Source: Vallitalea okinawensis
GTDB taxonomy: Bacteria > Bacillota > Clostridia > Lachnospirales > PQDH01
Assembly (NCBI RefSeq): GCF_002964605.1
Contig: NZ_PQDH01000002.1
Coordinates: 1-64,000 of the forward strand
DNA: 64,000 nucleotides
Reading direction: 5' to 3'
Shown here: positions 35,696 to 43,778 of the stretch, one piece after another
How positions within the stretch are numbered: position 1 is the first letter of the stretch
Layout of the letters: the number at the start of each line of letters is the position of its first letter
The notes under the pieces: generated by a model
Told to the model about the DNA's origin: nothing
Seen by the model: the letters and a program-made list of their open reading frames with translations, nothing else
Databases searched by the model: none
Made by a program: the position numbers and the translations under genes

Positions 35696-35732
35696 AAAGG
35701 GACTAACACAGGTATACTATGTTAATCCCTTT
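35696..35732. terminator. Bidirectional terminator between dehydratase and metG
   Basis: AAAGGGA-TAACA and its complement form a 13-position stem with one mismatch. On the minus strand it is followed by TTTTTATT, which suits metG, and on the plus strand by CCTCTTTATC. Confidence 0.8.
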
Positions 35733-35752
35733 CCTCTTTATCTTATTTTAAT

Positions 35753-37738
35753 CTACTTATACTGACTTTCATGCTTCTTAAAGAAATCGATTCTTGGTTC
35801 AAGAAACTTAAGTTGGTGACTTGATGCATCATCCATCAACTTGCTAATTGGTTCAAAGATATAATCCCAATTCCAAATATCTTCTGATACTCTTAAGTAG
35901 TCTCTTACCATCTCACAACTACTAGGTGCTATAGGATGAATTAATGTAAGAGCTGTTTTCACACCATGAAAAGCATCCACCAATACTTGCTTTCTTAATT
36001 CATGGTCATCTTCTGAATCCGCTTTTTTCATTTGATTCACCCAGTACTTATTTAGCTTGCGAATAAAACTATCCAATACGTAGATGATACGATGGAAATC
36101 ATGGTTGTACATATGTCTCTCATACTCCAAGACGGCATCATTGGCTTCTTTAACAATAGATGCACTAACTTCACCTACTGGTATCTTCGTATCAAAATAC
36201 TTTTGTGAAGTATAAAAGCAAGACCTTACCAAGCGGTTGAACACATTGGTTAATAAGTTACCATCCTTCAAAACTGTATCTGGTCCTTGTCTTTCTTCCT
36301 CTGACATATAAACTTGCGGCATAAAACTCACACTTTTTTTGGCTAAACCAAGACTTAAAAAGTGCATACGTAATTGCTCAGCTGTATAATGGTCTAATAG
36401 TTCATGAGCCATTGGTGGTTTGATCGCTCCACTGCTGCTAGCCTTTTTATCCATGAAAAGTACATGATTATTAGGTATTAGTTGGGGCTGGTTGACCTTT
36501 TGCCAGTCCACCTCATCCTGACTACCTTTTCCTTTTAGTGCTAGAAACATTGCCATTTCTGCTATCCCATAGAAATAGATATTGTCTTCTCCAATGAACT
36601 GATAGACTTTCGCATCCTCTTCATGCCACCACTTCTTCCAATCTGCAGAGTCTTTACCCAGAGATTCAAGATAAGCTTTAGTAAAGGATATTGGTGCCCA
36701 CAATGATTCTGGCCAAACCCAAAAAGTTAAATCTTTTAACCCTTCTTTTTCAGGTACTTCAATACCCCATTCAATATTCCCAGTTAATCTAAAAGGCACT
36801 AAAGTCTTACCCGTCCTAAAGTGTATACCCAAATCTTCCATAACTACTCTTGCTTTGTCCCGATCTTCTAAGTTAGAAAAGAGGAAAGTAAGTGATGGTT
36901 TCTTGGGCTCATCAATAAGCTGATGTTTAGGTAATCTCTTCAGTAAAATATCTAGTTGATCTTCTAGTTGCTTTCGTGTGACATAAATAATAGGAGGCTT
37001 CAGAAACTCTTCAATGGTTTTCAATAAATACTTTCTGGCATTAGAATTCTTTTTCAAATCATCTACTTGCTCTTGAAGAGTATCATTATATTCATCCAGT
37101 TTAAAATACCAATTGGTTACTTCTTTCAGCTCAGGTGTCTTACCTGATAGAACACTAATTGGTTCAATTAACTCACTGGGCATATACATATGACCTAAAG
37201 AACATTCATCGGCATAAGCTTTATCTGACTGGCATCCATCGATTGGACATTTGCCAACAACCTGCCTACCATTAAGTAAGATCTTGAAGTCTGGGTCATA
37301 AAATTGTGGGGTTGATAGTTTAACAAGATAGCCATCATGATATAATTGATTAAAAACTTCCTCAGATACTTCTTTGTGAATTTGCCCTGCTCGATCTAAT
37401 CCAGATGCTGCATATAAATTGAGACTCATATCATAACGATCTAGTACTTCTTTTTGTTTTTCATGATTTTGTCTGACATAATCTTCGATATTCCCATTTA
37501 ACTTGCCTTCTTCAAGTAGTTGATTATAAGTTGCTAATATAGGTGATCCATAGCAATCTGTACCTGAAACAAAAATGACATTCTCTTCACCAATTCTATC
37601 TCTTAGAAATCTTGCATAAGTATCTGCATGAACAAATACGCCACCAATATGACCAAAGTGTAATTCTTTATTGCCATATGGCATACCAGCAGTAATAACA
37701 GCTCGCTTAGGAAATACAGGTCTTTTTCTTTCTCTCAT
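35753..37738 (-). CDS. metG: Methionine--tRNA ligase
   Basis: The 661-residue class I synthetase has the HIGH-equivalent HFGHIGGVF, a zinc-knuckle region (CPIDGCQSDKAYADECSLGH), the WVWPESLWAPISF segment, and KKASSSG in the KMSKS position, followed by the anticodon-binding helical domain. It charges tRNA-Met. The KASSSG loop and the 140-residue insertion near 190-330 mark a divergent MetRS branch. There is no C-terminal EMAP-like tRNA-binding domain. A complete T-box leader with a Met (AUG) specifier lies upstream. Confidence 0.93.
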   Translation of the reverse strand: MRERKRPVFPKRAVITAGMPYGNKELHFGHIGGVFVHADTYARFLRDRIGEENVIFVSGTDCYGSPILATYNQLLEEGKLNGNIEDYVRQNHEKQKEVLDRYDMSLNLYAASGLDRAGQIHKEVSEEVFNQLYHDGYLVKLSTPQFYDPDFKILLNGRQVVGKCPIDGCQSDKAYADECSLGHMYMPSELIEPISVLSGKTPELKEVTNWYFKLDEYNDTLQEQVDDLKKNSNARKYLLKTIEEFLKPPIIYVTRKQLEDQLDILLKRLPKHQLIDEPKKPSLTFLFSNLEDRDKARVVMEDLGIHFRTGKTLVPFRLTGNIEWGIEVPEKEGLKDLTFWVWPESLWAPISFTKAYLESLGKDSADWKKWWHEEDAKVYQFIGEDNIYFYGIAEMAMFLALKGKGSQDEVDWQKVNQPQLIPNNHVLFMDKKASSSGAIKPPMAHELLDHYTAEQLRMHFLSLGLAKKSVSFMPQVYMSEEERQGPDTVLKDGNLLTNVFNRLVRSCFYTSQKYFDTKIPVGEVSASIVKEANDAVLEYERHMYNHDFHRIIYVLDSFIRKLNKYWVNQMKKADSEDDHELRKQVLVDAFHGVKTALTLIHPIAPSSCEMVRDYLRVSEDIWNWDYIFEPISKLMDDASSHQLKFLEPRIDFFKKHESQYK

Positions 37739-37850
37739 CGCTCTAAACTCCTCTTTCTATTTATAATTCTCATTCATCACTAACCATAAAAATGATATTA
37801 TCTCAGTAAGTAAGTTACTAACTTCTCATTTCACAAACTTACCATTACAA

Positions 37851-38124
37851 ATAAAAAAACACCTCCTACAATAATATCTGTAGGGGCGAGTTTATCGCGG
37901 TACCACCCTATTTTATTAGTATGTCACCATACTAATCTCGTCGAGTACATCATTATACTCTAGTTCTGTAACGTGAACAAACGTCATAGTATCACTTATC
38001 GAAGATAAGTTCCGTATGCAGCTCCAAGTCTTGTTTCATCATATTCCCACTATTCCTTCTCAGCAAACGGAACTCTCTGTAAGCATTCCTATGACTACTC
38101 TTCTCTTCATCGCTTTTAATTATT
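37851..38124 (-). ncRNA. T-box leader (Met specifier) of metG
   Basis: The minus-strand leader contains the T-box core GGGTGGTACCGCG (37908-37896), stem I elements (AGAGAG, TGCTGAGAAGG), and an AUG codon in GGGAATATGATG (38042-38037) at the expected specifier place. An intrinsic terminator stem (37860-37870 with 37879-37888) is followed by seven T residues. Uncharged tRNA-Met would pair with the specifier and core to prevent termination. Confidence 0.93.
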
Positions 38125-38130
38125 TTTTCA

Positions 38131-38159
38131 AGTATATTAAATTATTATTCATTTGTCAA
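38131..38159 (-). promoter_or_regulatory. Sigma-A promoter of the metG T-box transcript
   Basis: Consensus TTGACA (38159-38154), a 17-base spacer and TATACT (38136-38131) on the minus strand, seven bases before the leader. Confidence 0.9.
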
Positions 38160-38198
38160 GAAGTAACCGTATTGTAAATTAACTAATTTCCAAGGTAT

Positions 38199-39365
38199 TT
38201 AAGTTATCTCATCTTCTTCATAGGCTTTCTTTAACATGATAGGAGTAAGTATAGTTGATACAATAACAAGAAGTATAATTGAAGTAAAAATATCATTACC
38301 TATAAAACCAGTTACCACCCCTAAGTTAGCTACGATTAGCGCTACTTCAGCCCTCGGTACCATACTAATTCCAATTTGCAATGATTCTTTCTTTGAGAAA
38401 CCAGATAATTTTGCACCTATCCCTGAACCAATAATTTTGCTAATAATTCCTATTATCGTAATAATCACTGCGATTCCCAGATTATCAAAAACCTGATTTA
38501 GCTGAACTCCTAAGCCAATATTAACAAAGAAGATAGGAATAAAAAATCCATGACCAAATTTTGAAACTTCATTAGCTACGCGATGCTTTAATTGCGTAGT
38601 TGATAAGATAACACCTATGAAATAAGCGCCAATTATTGCAGCTAAACCAAAATCACTAGCAAAGCTAGCAAACAACAATGCCAATATTAAGGATATACTC
38701 AGCAAATATATAGGTTTAATCTTTTTAATGATTTTTATATTCTTCAATATAAATTTAGAAAGCAATTCTCTAACAAAGGATATGATAATGAAGAAAGAAA
38801 GTATTTTTAATAACAGTACAGTAATGCTGGTATGACCCTGCCCAAAGATTCCTAAAACAATTGTTAAAATGATAATACCAACGATGTCATCAATGATAGC
38901 AGCTCCTAGTATGCTTACACCTTGTTTCGTCTTTAGTTTTCTCATTTCATTAAGAGATTGGACAGTAATTCCCATACTGGTTGCAGTTAATATAACACCT
39001 AGAAAGACTGCTTCAGAAATTTGGACATTGTCCTTCATTATGTAGATCCCTAATACCCCTAAGGCAAATGGAAAAATAATTCCTCCTATTGCGATTAACG
39101 AGGATTTCTCAAATGACTCCTTTAATTCATTATAATCTGTCTCTAATCCAGCCAAGAACATTAGAAGAATTACCCCTATTTCAGCTAAGTTATTTATAAA
39201 TACACTATCATTGACAAACCCAAACACTGAAGACCCAATCAGAATACCAGCTAAAATCTGCCCCACAATTCTTGGCTGACCAAATCTTTTGCATACAATT
39301 GTCCCTGCGCCAGCTGCAATTAATATAATAACTAAATCAATTAAAAAATTAATATCTGAATGCAT
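38199..39365 (-). CDS. CPA2-family cation/proton antiporter
   Basis: The 388-residue protein has 12-13 helices and the CPA2 pattern: GQPRIVGQILAGILIG, LLMFLAGLETDYNEL, TATSMGITVQSL, the Asp pair in AAIIDDIVGI that carries the ions, and a late MVPRAEVALI segment. It ends soon after the last helix and lacks the RCK/TrkA domains of KefB/C, as in NapA-type sodium/proton antiporters. It lies 64 bases after a MarR gene with repeated operator-like sites on both sides, so its expression is probably MarR-controlled. Confidence 0.88.
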   Translation of the reverse strand: MHSDINFLIDLVIILIAAGAGTIVCKRFGQPRIVGQILAGILIGSSVFGFVNDSVFINNLAEIGVILLMFLAGLETDYNELKESFEKSSLIAIGGIIFPFALGVLGIYIMKDNVQISEAVFLGVILTATSMGITVQSLNEMRKLKTKQGVSILGAAIIDDIVGIIILTIVLGIFGQGHTSITVLLLKILSFFIIISFVRELLSKFILKNIKIIKKIKPIYLLSISLILALLFASFASDFGLAAIIGAYFIGVILSTTQLKHRVANEVSKFGHGFFIPIFFVNIGLGVQLNQVFDNLGIAVIITIIGIISKIIGSGIGAKLSGFSKKESLQIGISMVPRAEVALIVANLGVVTGFIGNDIFTSIILLVIVSTILTPIMLKKAYEEDEIT

Positions 39366-39389
39366 TCTAAAAATCCTCCAAGCAATTAT

Positions 39390-39412
39390 TTAGTTTATAG
39401 TTAACTAACTAA
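39390..39412. promoter_or_regulatory. Putative MarR operator before the antiporter
   Basis: TTAGTT and AACTAA arms occur around TATAGTT in a 23-base element (39390-39412), and the same arms recur upstream of marR at 39879-39897. Confidence 0.5.
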
Positions 39413-39429
39413 TTATTTAAACTCTTTTA

Positions 39430-39861
39430 CTATTTCTCTTTAAGAGTTCTTAATCCTTTACTTAATAATCTCACTAGCATCTCTATCTCTTTTTCATCAA
39501 GTACCTGTTTTAAATCATTTGCAAAATCATAATAGATATTTAATTGGATATCTAATAGCTCCTTACCTAAATCTGTTAATACAACATAGAAGACTCTTTT
39601 ATCATCATCAGATTGCACTTTCTTAACAAACCCTTGGCTTATTAACTTATTGACCATGGTTGTTACAGAAGGTTTAGAATAACCTAATTCCACGGCAATT
39701 TCGCTTAGAGTAGGTTTCTCTTTCATTCGTATCACTTCTAAGTAATCACTATGATTAACACTTAATTTAGATAAATCATCAACATCAAGTAATTCATTCG
39801 CTCTTTTTGTTAATTCTTCATCTAAATACAAATACATTTCTTCAAATATCTCTTTTAACAT
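39430..39861 (-). CDS. MarR-family transcriptional regulator
   Basis: The 143-residue protein has the MarR winged helix: LSVNHSDYLEVIRMKEKPT, the recognition-helix region LSEIAVELGYSKPSVTTMVN, and the wing VQSDDDKRVFYVVLT, flanked by dimerisation helices. GAGG lies six bases before the ATG. It is upstream of the antiporter on the same strand, and both genes are preceded by the same TTAGTT/AACTAA element, which supports autoregulation and control of the transporter. The inducer is unknown. Confidence 0.88.
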   Translation of the reverse strand: MLKEIFEEMYLYLDEELTKRANELLDVDDLSKLSVNHSDYLEVIRMKEKPTLSEIAVELGYSKPSVTTMVNKLISQGFVKKVQSDDDKRVFYVVLTDLGKELLDIQLNIYYDFANDLKQVLDEKEIEMLVRLLSKGLRTLKEK

Positions 39862-39878
39862 ATTATACCTCTTTTAAA

Positions 39879-39897
39879 TTAGTTAGTTATAAACTAA
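39879..39897. promoter_or_regulatory. Putative MarR operator before marR
   Basis: TTAGTT-ATA-AACTAA (39883-39897) is a perfect palindrome with a 3-base centre, extended on the left by a further TTAG. It matches the element at 39390-39412. Confidence 0.5.
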
Positions 39898-40213
39898 TCA
39901 ATATTCTATATTAATCTGTTCAGATTGTCAATAAAAAAATTCCTCCTTTACATGCACTCTTACATATACGTGCCTATCTTCCATTTTTTATGCCTTTAGT
40001 GTATAATAAATATACAACTAATCTTAAACTCAACACTTATTTAGTACAAAATATTACATATTTCTTAAAGACTACTCTTATGTAATCAACGACTTACTAT
40101 CTATGTAATCATGAAATTACTTCAAAAGAACATCACATTTCTTACACCTGAGTACCTATACTTATTACATTCATTTATCACCAGAAATTATCAATTTGTT
40201 TTGAATACAAGGA
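39898..40213. other. AT-rich intergenic region, no gene seen
   Basis: About 316 bases lie between marR and the deaminase gene. A perfect TATAAT at 40002-40007 lacks a good -35, and TATGTAATCA occurs twice (about 40079 and 40100). I find no ORF with a ribosome site and no purine-riboswitch pattern. Confidence 0.4.
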
Positions 40214-40222
40214 GTGGTATGT

Positions 40223-41578
40223 ATGTCTTTATTAATTAAAAACGCAAAAGCAATTGTAACGATGAACCGTAAGAAAGAAGTCCTTGAAGGAGCTAACATT
40301 CTTATTGAAGGTAAGAAAATAACCTACATTGGTAAAGAAGAACACGAAGCTACAGAAGTGATTGATGCATCCAATATGTATGTATATCCAGGTCTTGTGA
40401 ACACTCACCATCACCTCTATCAAACATTTACAAGAAATCTACCTGATGTTCAAAACATGGAATTATTTCCTTGGCTCTTATACCTCTATGAGATATGGAA
40501 AAACTTAAGGGATGAGACCATCTACTATAGTTCTATAGTCGGAATGGGTGAACTAGCTAAGTACGGTTGTACAACTGTATTTGATCATCATTATGTATTT
40601 AAAACTGGGAAGCATAGTAATTTCATTGACACCCAATTCAAAGCAGCAGAAGATCTAGGTATGAGATTTCATGCTTCAAGAGGTAGTATGTCTCTTGGTA
40701 AAGATCAAGGCGGGTTACCTCCAATGGAAGTCGTTCAGAATGTCGAAGATATACTATATGATAGTGAAAGGTTGATTAATAAGTTCCATGATACAAGTCA
40801 ATATTCTATGAGTAACATTGTTCTTGCTCCATGTTCTCCATTTAGTGTAACAACAGATCTTTTAGAAGAAAGTGCAAAGTTTGCTAGAAGCAAAGGTGTA
40901 AGACTTCACACCCATCTCGTAGAAACCATCGATGAAGAAAATTTCTGCTTAGAAAAGTTTGGTAAAAGACCTTTAGAATATATGGAAAGTGTCGGATGGG
41001 TAGGCAAAGATGTGTGGTACGCTCATGGCATTCATTTTAATAATGAGGAATTGGAAGTCATGAAAAAGACTCAAACTGGAGTTGCCCACTGCCCTATCTC
41101 AAATATGAAACTAGCATCAGGAATTGCTAGAATTAGCGAAATGGTTGAAATGGATATACCAGTCGGTATTGCTGTTGATGGTAGTGCTAGTAACGATGGT
41201 TCCAATTTACTTGAAGAAATTAGAACTGGTTACTTACTACAAAGACTTAAGTATAGTAACAATGCTGTCACTCCAGATAAATTCCTTGAATTAGCCACCA
41301 AAGGCGGGGCTAAAATTTTAGGTAGAGACGACTTTGGTAGTCTAGAAGTGGATATGGCAGCAGACTTATTTATGGTTAACATTGACAGGCTTCAATATGT
41401 TGGTACGGAGTTAGACCCTACTTCATTAATTTGTACTGTTGGAATCAAGCATCCTGTTGATTATACCATTATCAATGGTGAAGTCATCGTTAAAGATGGT
41501 TACCTTACAAGAATTGATGAAGAAAAAATAGCTGCGGAAGCTAAAGCAGAATTTAGGGATTTTATTTCAAAGAAATAA
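40223..41578 (+). CDS. 8-oxoguanine deaminase (amidohydrolase)
   Basis: The 451-residue metal-dependent amidohydrolase has the HxH motif in VNTHHHLYQTFTRN, TTVFDHHYVF, the metal His of LHTHLVETIDEE, AHGIHF and the metal Asp in VDGSASNDGSNLLEE. These match 8-oxoguanine deaminase and the related hydroxydechloroatrazine hydrolases. It would convert 8-oxoguanine to urate in the cytosol. AAGGAG lies eight bases before the ATG at 40223. A urate/xanthine-type permease converges from the other side, so a role in purine salvage or catabolism is likely. Substrate is inferred from family resemblance. Confidence 0.82.
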   Translation: MSLLIKNAKAIVTMNRKKEVLEGANILIEGKKITYIGKEEHEATEVIDASNMYVYPGLVNTHHHLYQTFTRNLPDVQNMELFPWLLYLYEIWKNLRDETIYYSSIVGMGELAKYGCTTVFDHHYVFKTGKHSNFIDTQFKAAEDLGMRFHASRGSMSLGKDQGGLPPMEVVQNVEDILYDSERLINKFHDTSQYSMSNIVLAPCSPFSVTTDLLEESAKFARSKGVRLHTHLVETIDEENFCLEKFGKRPLEYMESVGWVGKDVWYAHGIHFNNEELEVMKKTQTGVAHCPISNMKLASGIARISEMVEMDIPVGIAVDGSASNDGSNLLEEIRTGYLLQRLKYSNNAVTPDKFLELATKGGAKILGRDDFGSLEVDMAADLFMVNIDRLQYVGTELDPTSLICTVGIKHPVDYTIINGEVIVKDGYLTRIDEEKIAAEAKAEFRDFISKK

Positions 41579-41579
41579 A

Positions 41580-41588
41580 TGATATAAT
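41580..41588 (+). promoter_or_regulatory. Extended -10 promoter for the 41592-41735 RNA
   Basis: TGATATAAT is a full extended -10 (TGn-TATAAT) directly after the deaminase stop codon. The -35 region is weak. The predicted start is at about 41593. Confidence 0.5.
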
Positions 41589-41591
41589 TAA

Positions 41592-41735
41592 CAAAAGCAT
41601 ATAGGGGGTACTACAAAGCAAGGAACCAAGGATGGTAAATCCGGCTACCTTTTAGATAGGATATCTAACCTGCCGGTGCAGTAGGACTCTTTCTATATAA
41701 AAGAGTGCATTCAAATAGAATGCACTCTTTTCATC
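41592..41735 (+). ncRNA. Structured RNA with riboswitch-like layout, no downstream gene
   Basis: A stem of ATATAGGGGG with CTTTCTATAT (three G-U pairs, so plus-strand RNA) encloses CUAC/GUAG, a GGA-ACCA/UGGU-UCC hairpin, a GGC/GCC stem with an inner UUAGAUA/UAUCUAA hairpin, and single-stranded purine-rich joints. A 14-bp terminator stem (41699-41712 with 41718-41731) and a T-rich tail follow. The 3' arm of the outer stem can instead pair with the 5' arm of the terminator (ACTCTTT with AAAGAGT), as in riboswitches. It matches no riboswitch class I know, and the next gene is on the other strand. Confidence 0.6.
41699..41735. terminator. Strong terminator between the structured RNA and the permease
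   Basis: AAAAGAGTGCATTC and its exact complement form a 14-bp stem with a 5-base loop. It works in both directions, with TTTTCATCTTTT on the plus strand and TTTTATATAG on the minus strand. Confidence 0.9.
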
Positions 41736-41750
41736 TTTTCCTACTTAAGC

Positions 41751-43121
41751 TTAAGCTGTCTCTTTAGACTCTTCTTCCAATTTTTCAAAGGGTTCTGCGC
41801 GGACTTCAGCATCATCCTCATCCTTTGGTAATATTATATTTAGGACAAAAGCTACTAAACCAGTAGCAAAAATTTTATCTTGAAAAATAAAATGGAATGC
41901 CTTTGGATAGGCTTCAAAAGCTTCTTTATTTAGGCCTATAGCGGTTGCTAAACCAAAACCAACCCCTAAAGCAACAGCCAAAATAATAGCATTTCTACCA
42001 GTTAAATTTGTTCTAGCAATCATTCTAATACCTGTAACTGTGATTAATGCAAATACAACAATGACAGCTCCTCCTAAGACGCTAGCAGGCATAACTGAAA
42101 CTATAGCAGCTAATTTGGGTACAAAGGACAACAATAATAGAAATCCAATCCCAACTGCTACTGTAAATCGATTAACACATTTGGTTAAAGCTACAATACC
42201 AACATTTTGACTGAAAGAAGTATTAGGCATTACACCAAAAATGGCTGCTACAGAACTACCTAAACCATCTGCATAAAGTGACCCTCTTATTTCCTCAGGA
42301 GTAGCAGCTCTATTCAATCCTCCTACAGTAACCCCATGGGTATCTCCAATAGTTTCCACTGCGGTGATTAAAAATAGTGCCACGAATAATATAATAGCTT
42401 CTAAATTAAAACTTAGACCCATTTTAAGCGGTATGGCTGGTAAAGCAAACCAAGCTGCTTCTTTTACAGGAGTAAAATCGATGATCCCCATAATAGCAGC
42501 AATTATGTATCCAACTACCAAAGAAATAAGTATAGCAGAAGATTTTACCATGCCTTTAGCAAAAGCATTTAACAATATGAATATCGCAAACACTGTTGTC
42601 CCCAATAACATATTTGATATGGAACCATAGCTTTCAGAACCTACTCCACCAGCAAAATAATCAGCACCTACTCCAATTAAAGTAAGACCAATACTCATAA
42701 CAACAATGCCAGAAACAATTGGTGGAAAGAACTTCTTAAACTTCATAAAAGTTTTCCCTACTAACATTTCAAAAAGTCCACCGATGAGACATGCTCCCAT
42801 TACTGTTCCATAACCGTATGTAAGGCCGATAGAGATCGCAGCCCCTAGGAATGTAAAACTAGTACCCATGACGATGGGCAAACCTGATCCAATAGGTCCT
42901 ATTTTGAATATTTGAATTAGTGTGACAACTCCAGCGATAAACATTGCAGCTTGTAAGAGATAAATCTTGTCAGAACTGCTTAAACCAAGTACACCTGCAA
43001 CAATAATTATTGGTGCCAAATTACCTGTAAACATAGCTAAAACATGTTGTAATCCAAGTGGTACAGCTTTTGTAATAGGGGGTTTTCCATCTAGTTGTTG
43101 TAGAATTGTTTTCTCACTCAT
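41751..43121 (-). CDS. NCS2-family xanthine/urate permease
   Basis: The 456-residue protein has 14 helices and the NCS2 signature SQNVGIVALTKCVNRFT, plus ETIGDTHGVTVGGLN and a QH motif (GLQHVLAMF) near the start. The closest functional groups are the xanthine/urate symporters (PbuX, UacT, PucJ/K). The ATG at 43121 follows GGGAGG six bases upstream. The C-terminal 25 residues are acidic and cytoplasmic. With the converging 8-oxoguanine deaminase it suggests purine uptake and breakdown. Confidence 0.88.
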   Translation of the reverse strand: MSEKTILQQLDGKPPITKAVPLGLQHVLAMFTGNLAPIIIVAGVLGLSSSDKIYLLQAAMFIAGVVTLIQIFKIGPIGSGLPIVMGTSFTFLGAAISIGLTYGYGTVMGACLIGGLFEMLVGKTFMKFKKFFPPIVSGIVVMSIGLTLIGVGADYFAGGVGSESYGSISNMLLGTTVFAIFILLNAFAKGMVKSSAILISLVVGYIIAAIMGIIDFTPVKEAAWFALPAIPLKMGLSFNLEAIILFVALFLITAVETIGDTHGVTVGGLNRAATPEEIRGSLYADGLGSSVAAIFGVMPNTSFSQNVGIVALTKCVNRFTVAVGIGFLLLLSFVPKLAAIVSVMPASVLGGAVIVVFALITVTGIRMIARTNLTGRNAIILAVALGVGFGLATAIGLNKEAFEAYPKAFHFIFQDKIFATGLVAFVLNIILPKDEDDAEVRAEPFEKLEEESKETA

Positions 43122-43197
43122 TAATATCCTCCCTTTCAAGAAAAGTAACTCCATTACCTTTCTTACACAAAATTGAATTAGTTGCGTGTACTAATCA

Positions 43198-43226
43198 ATT
43201 ATAACATTGTTGTAAATTAATTACAA
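43198..43226 (-). promoter_or_regulatory. Sigma-A-type promoter of the permease
   Basis: TTGTAA (43226-43221), a 17-base spacer and a perfect TATAAT (43203-43198) on the minus strand, 77 bases before the ATG. Confidence 0.55.
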
Positions 43227-43422
43227 TATAATGAATGAACTTCTCTAATCCTTCATAACAATCCAACAATTGATTATCCGGTACTACTCCTAACATGTTT
43301 TAATTCTGTAAATAATACACCCACGATCATCTCTCTTTAGTAATTATCAACTAAGAATAAGGGGTTTAACAGAAGGTACTCTGTAGACTTTGTTAATTTT
43401 ATATCAATTCAATTATTATCTC
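43227..43422. other. Intergenic region between divergent genes
   Basis: AT-rich, with short GC-richer stretches (TCCGGTACTACTCC near 43278, AAGGGGTTTAACAGAAGGTACTC reduced to AGAAGGTACTC near 43372). I see no ORF and no recognised riboswitch. Confidence 0.35.
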
Positions 43423-43451
43423 TTGCCTCCAAGCACAATATGTATTATAAT
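43423..43451 (+). promoter_or_regulatory. Promoter of the small Cys-rich protein gene
   Basis: TTGCCT (43423-43428), a 17-base spacer and a perfect TATAAT (43446-43451). Confidence 0.6.
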
Positions 43452-43453
43452 TG

Positions 43454-43469
43454 TGTTAATTAATTAACA
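43454..43469. promoter_or_regulatory. 16-bp perfect palindrome at the transcription start
   Basis: TGTTAATTAATTAACA is its own reverse complement and begins two bases after the -10 element, a typical repressor position. The TetR regulator encoded at 43779-44393 is one candidate to bind it. Confidence 0.5.
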
Positions 43470-43490
43470 TATTTAAAGGGAGGGTTTTTC

Positions 43491-43691
43491 ATGGTAGCTA
43501 TCAAAGAACAACAAGAGCTCAACTCAAGTAATAAGCTCATTTCATATGATAATCTTTGCGTCAGTACTTGTCCAGAATGTGGTGGAGCTATTTATTTCAC
43601 TAAGACAGGATGTTTCTGCAGAAGCAATTTCGACCATAATTGTCAATGGAATTGTGAAAAATGTAACCCAAGAAGTGGAGCATGTAAATAA
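43491..43691 (+). CDS. Small Cys-rich, zinc-ribbon-like protein (66 aa)
   Basis: GGGAGG lies upstream of the ATG. After a 20-residue polar start the protein has CVSTCPECGG, GCFCRSN, HNCQWNCEKC and a final Cys, nine cysteines in all. CPECGG plus later CxxC pairs suggest one or two zinc ribbons, or a metal-binding or redox role. It has its own promoter, a palindrome at the predicted start and a terminator, so it is a single regulated unit. I do not recognise a named family. Confidence 0.6.
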   Translation: MVAIKEQQELNSSNKLISYDNLCVSTCPECGGAIYFTKTGCFCRSNFDHNCQWNCEKCNPRSGACK

Positions 43692-43722
43692 TCTTAGATA
43701 AATGATTAATATGATATATTAA

Positions 43723-43764
43723 AAACTGCTACTCTACTTTAAAAAGTCGTTTAGCAGTTTTTTT
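43723..43764. terminator. Terminator between Cys-rich gene and tetR
   Basis: AAACTGCTA and TAGCAGTTT form a 9-bp stem around a 20-base loop, with seven T residues on the plus strand and five on the minus strand. Confidence 0.75.
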
Positions 43765-43778
43765 GATTTGTTATACTT

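Noticed and set aside
41592-41735. SRP RNA, c-di-GMP, TPP or purine riboswitch identity for the structured RNA
   Set aside because: None of the conserved cores of these RNAs is visible (no GGAAGGAAGCAG-type SRP loop, no CTGAGA, no GEMM core, no purine three-way junction signatures).
43122-43490. Purine riboswitch upstream of the xanthine/urate permease
   Set aside because: The gap has a plausible promoter but lacks the conserved purine aptamer loops.
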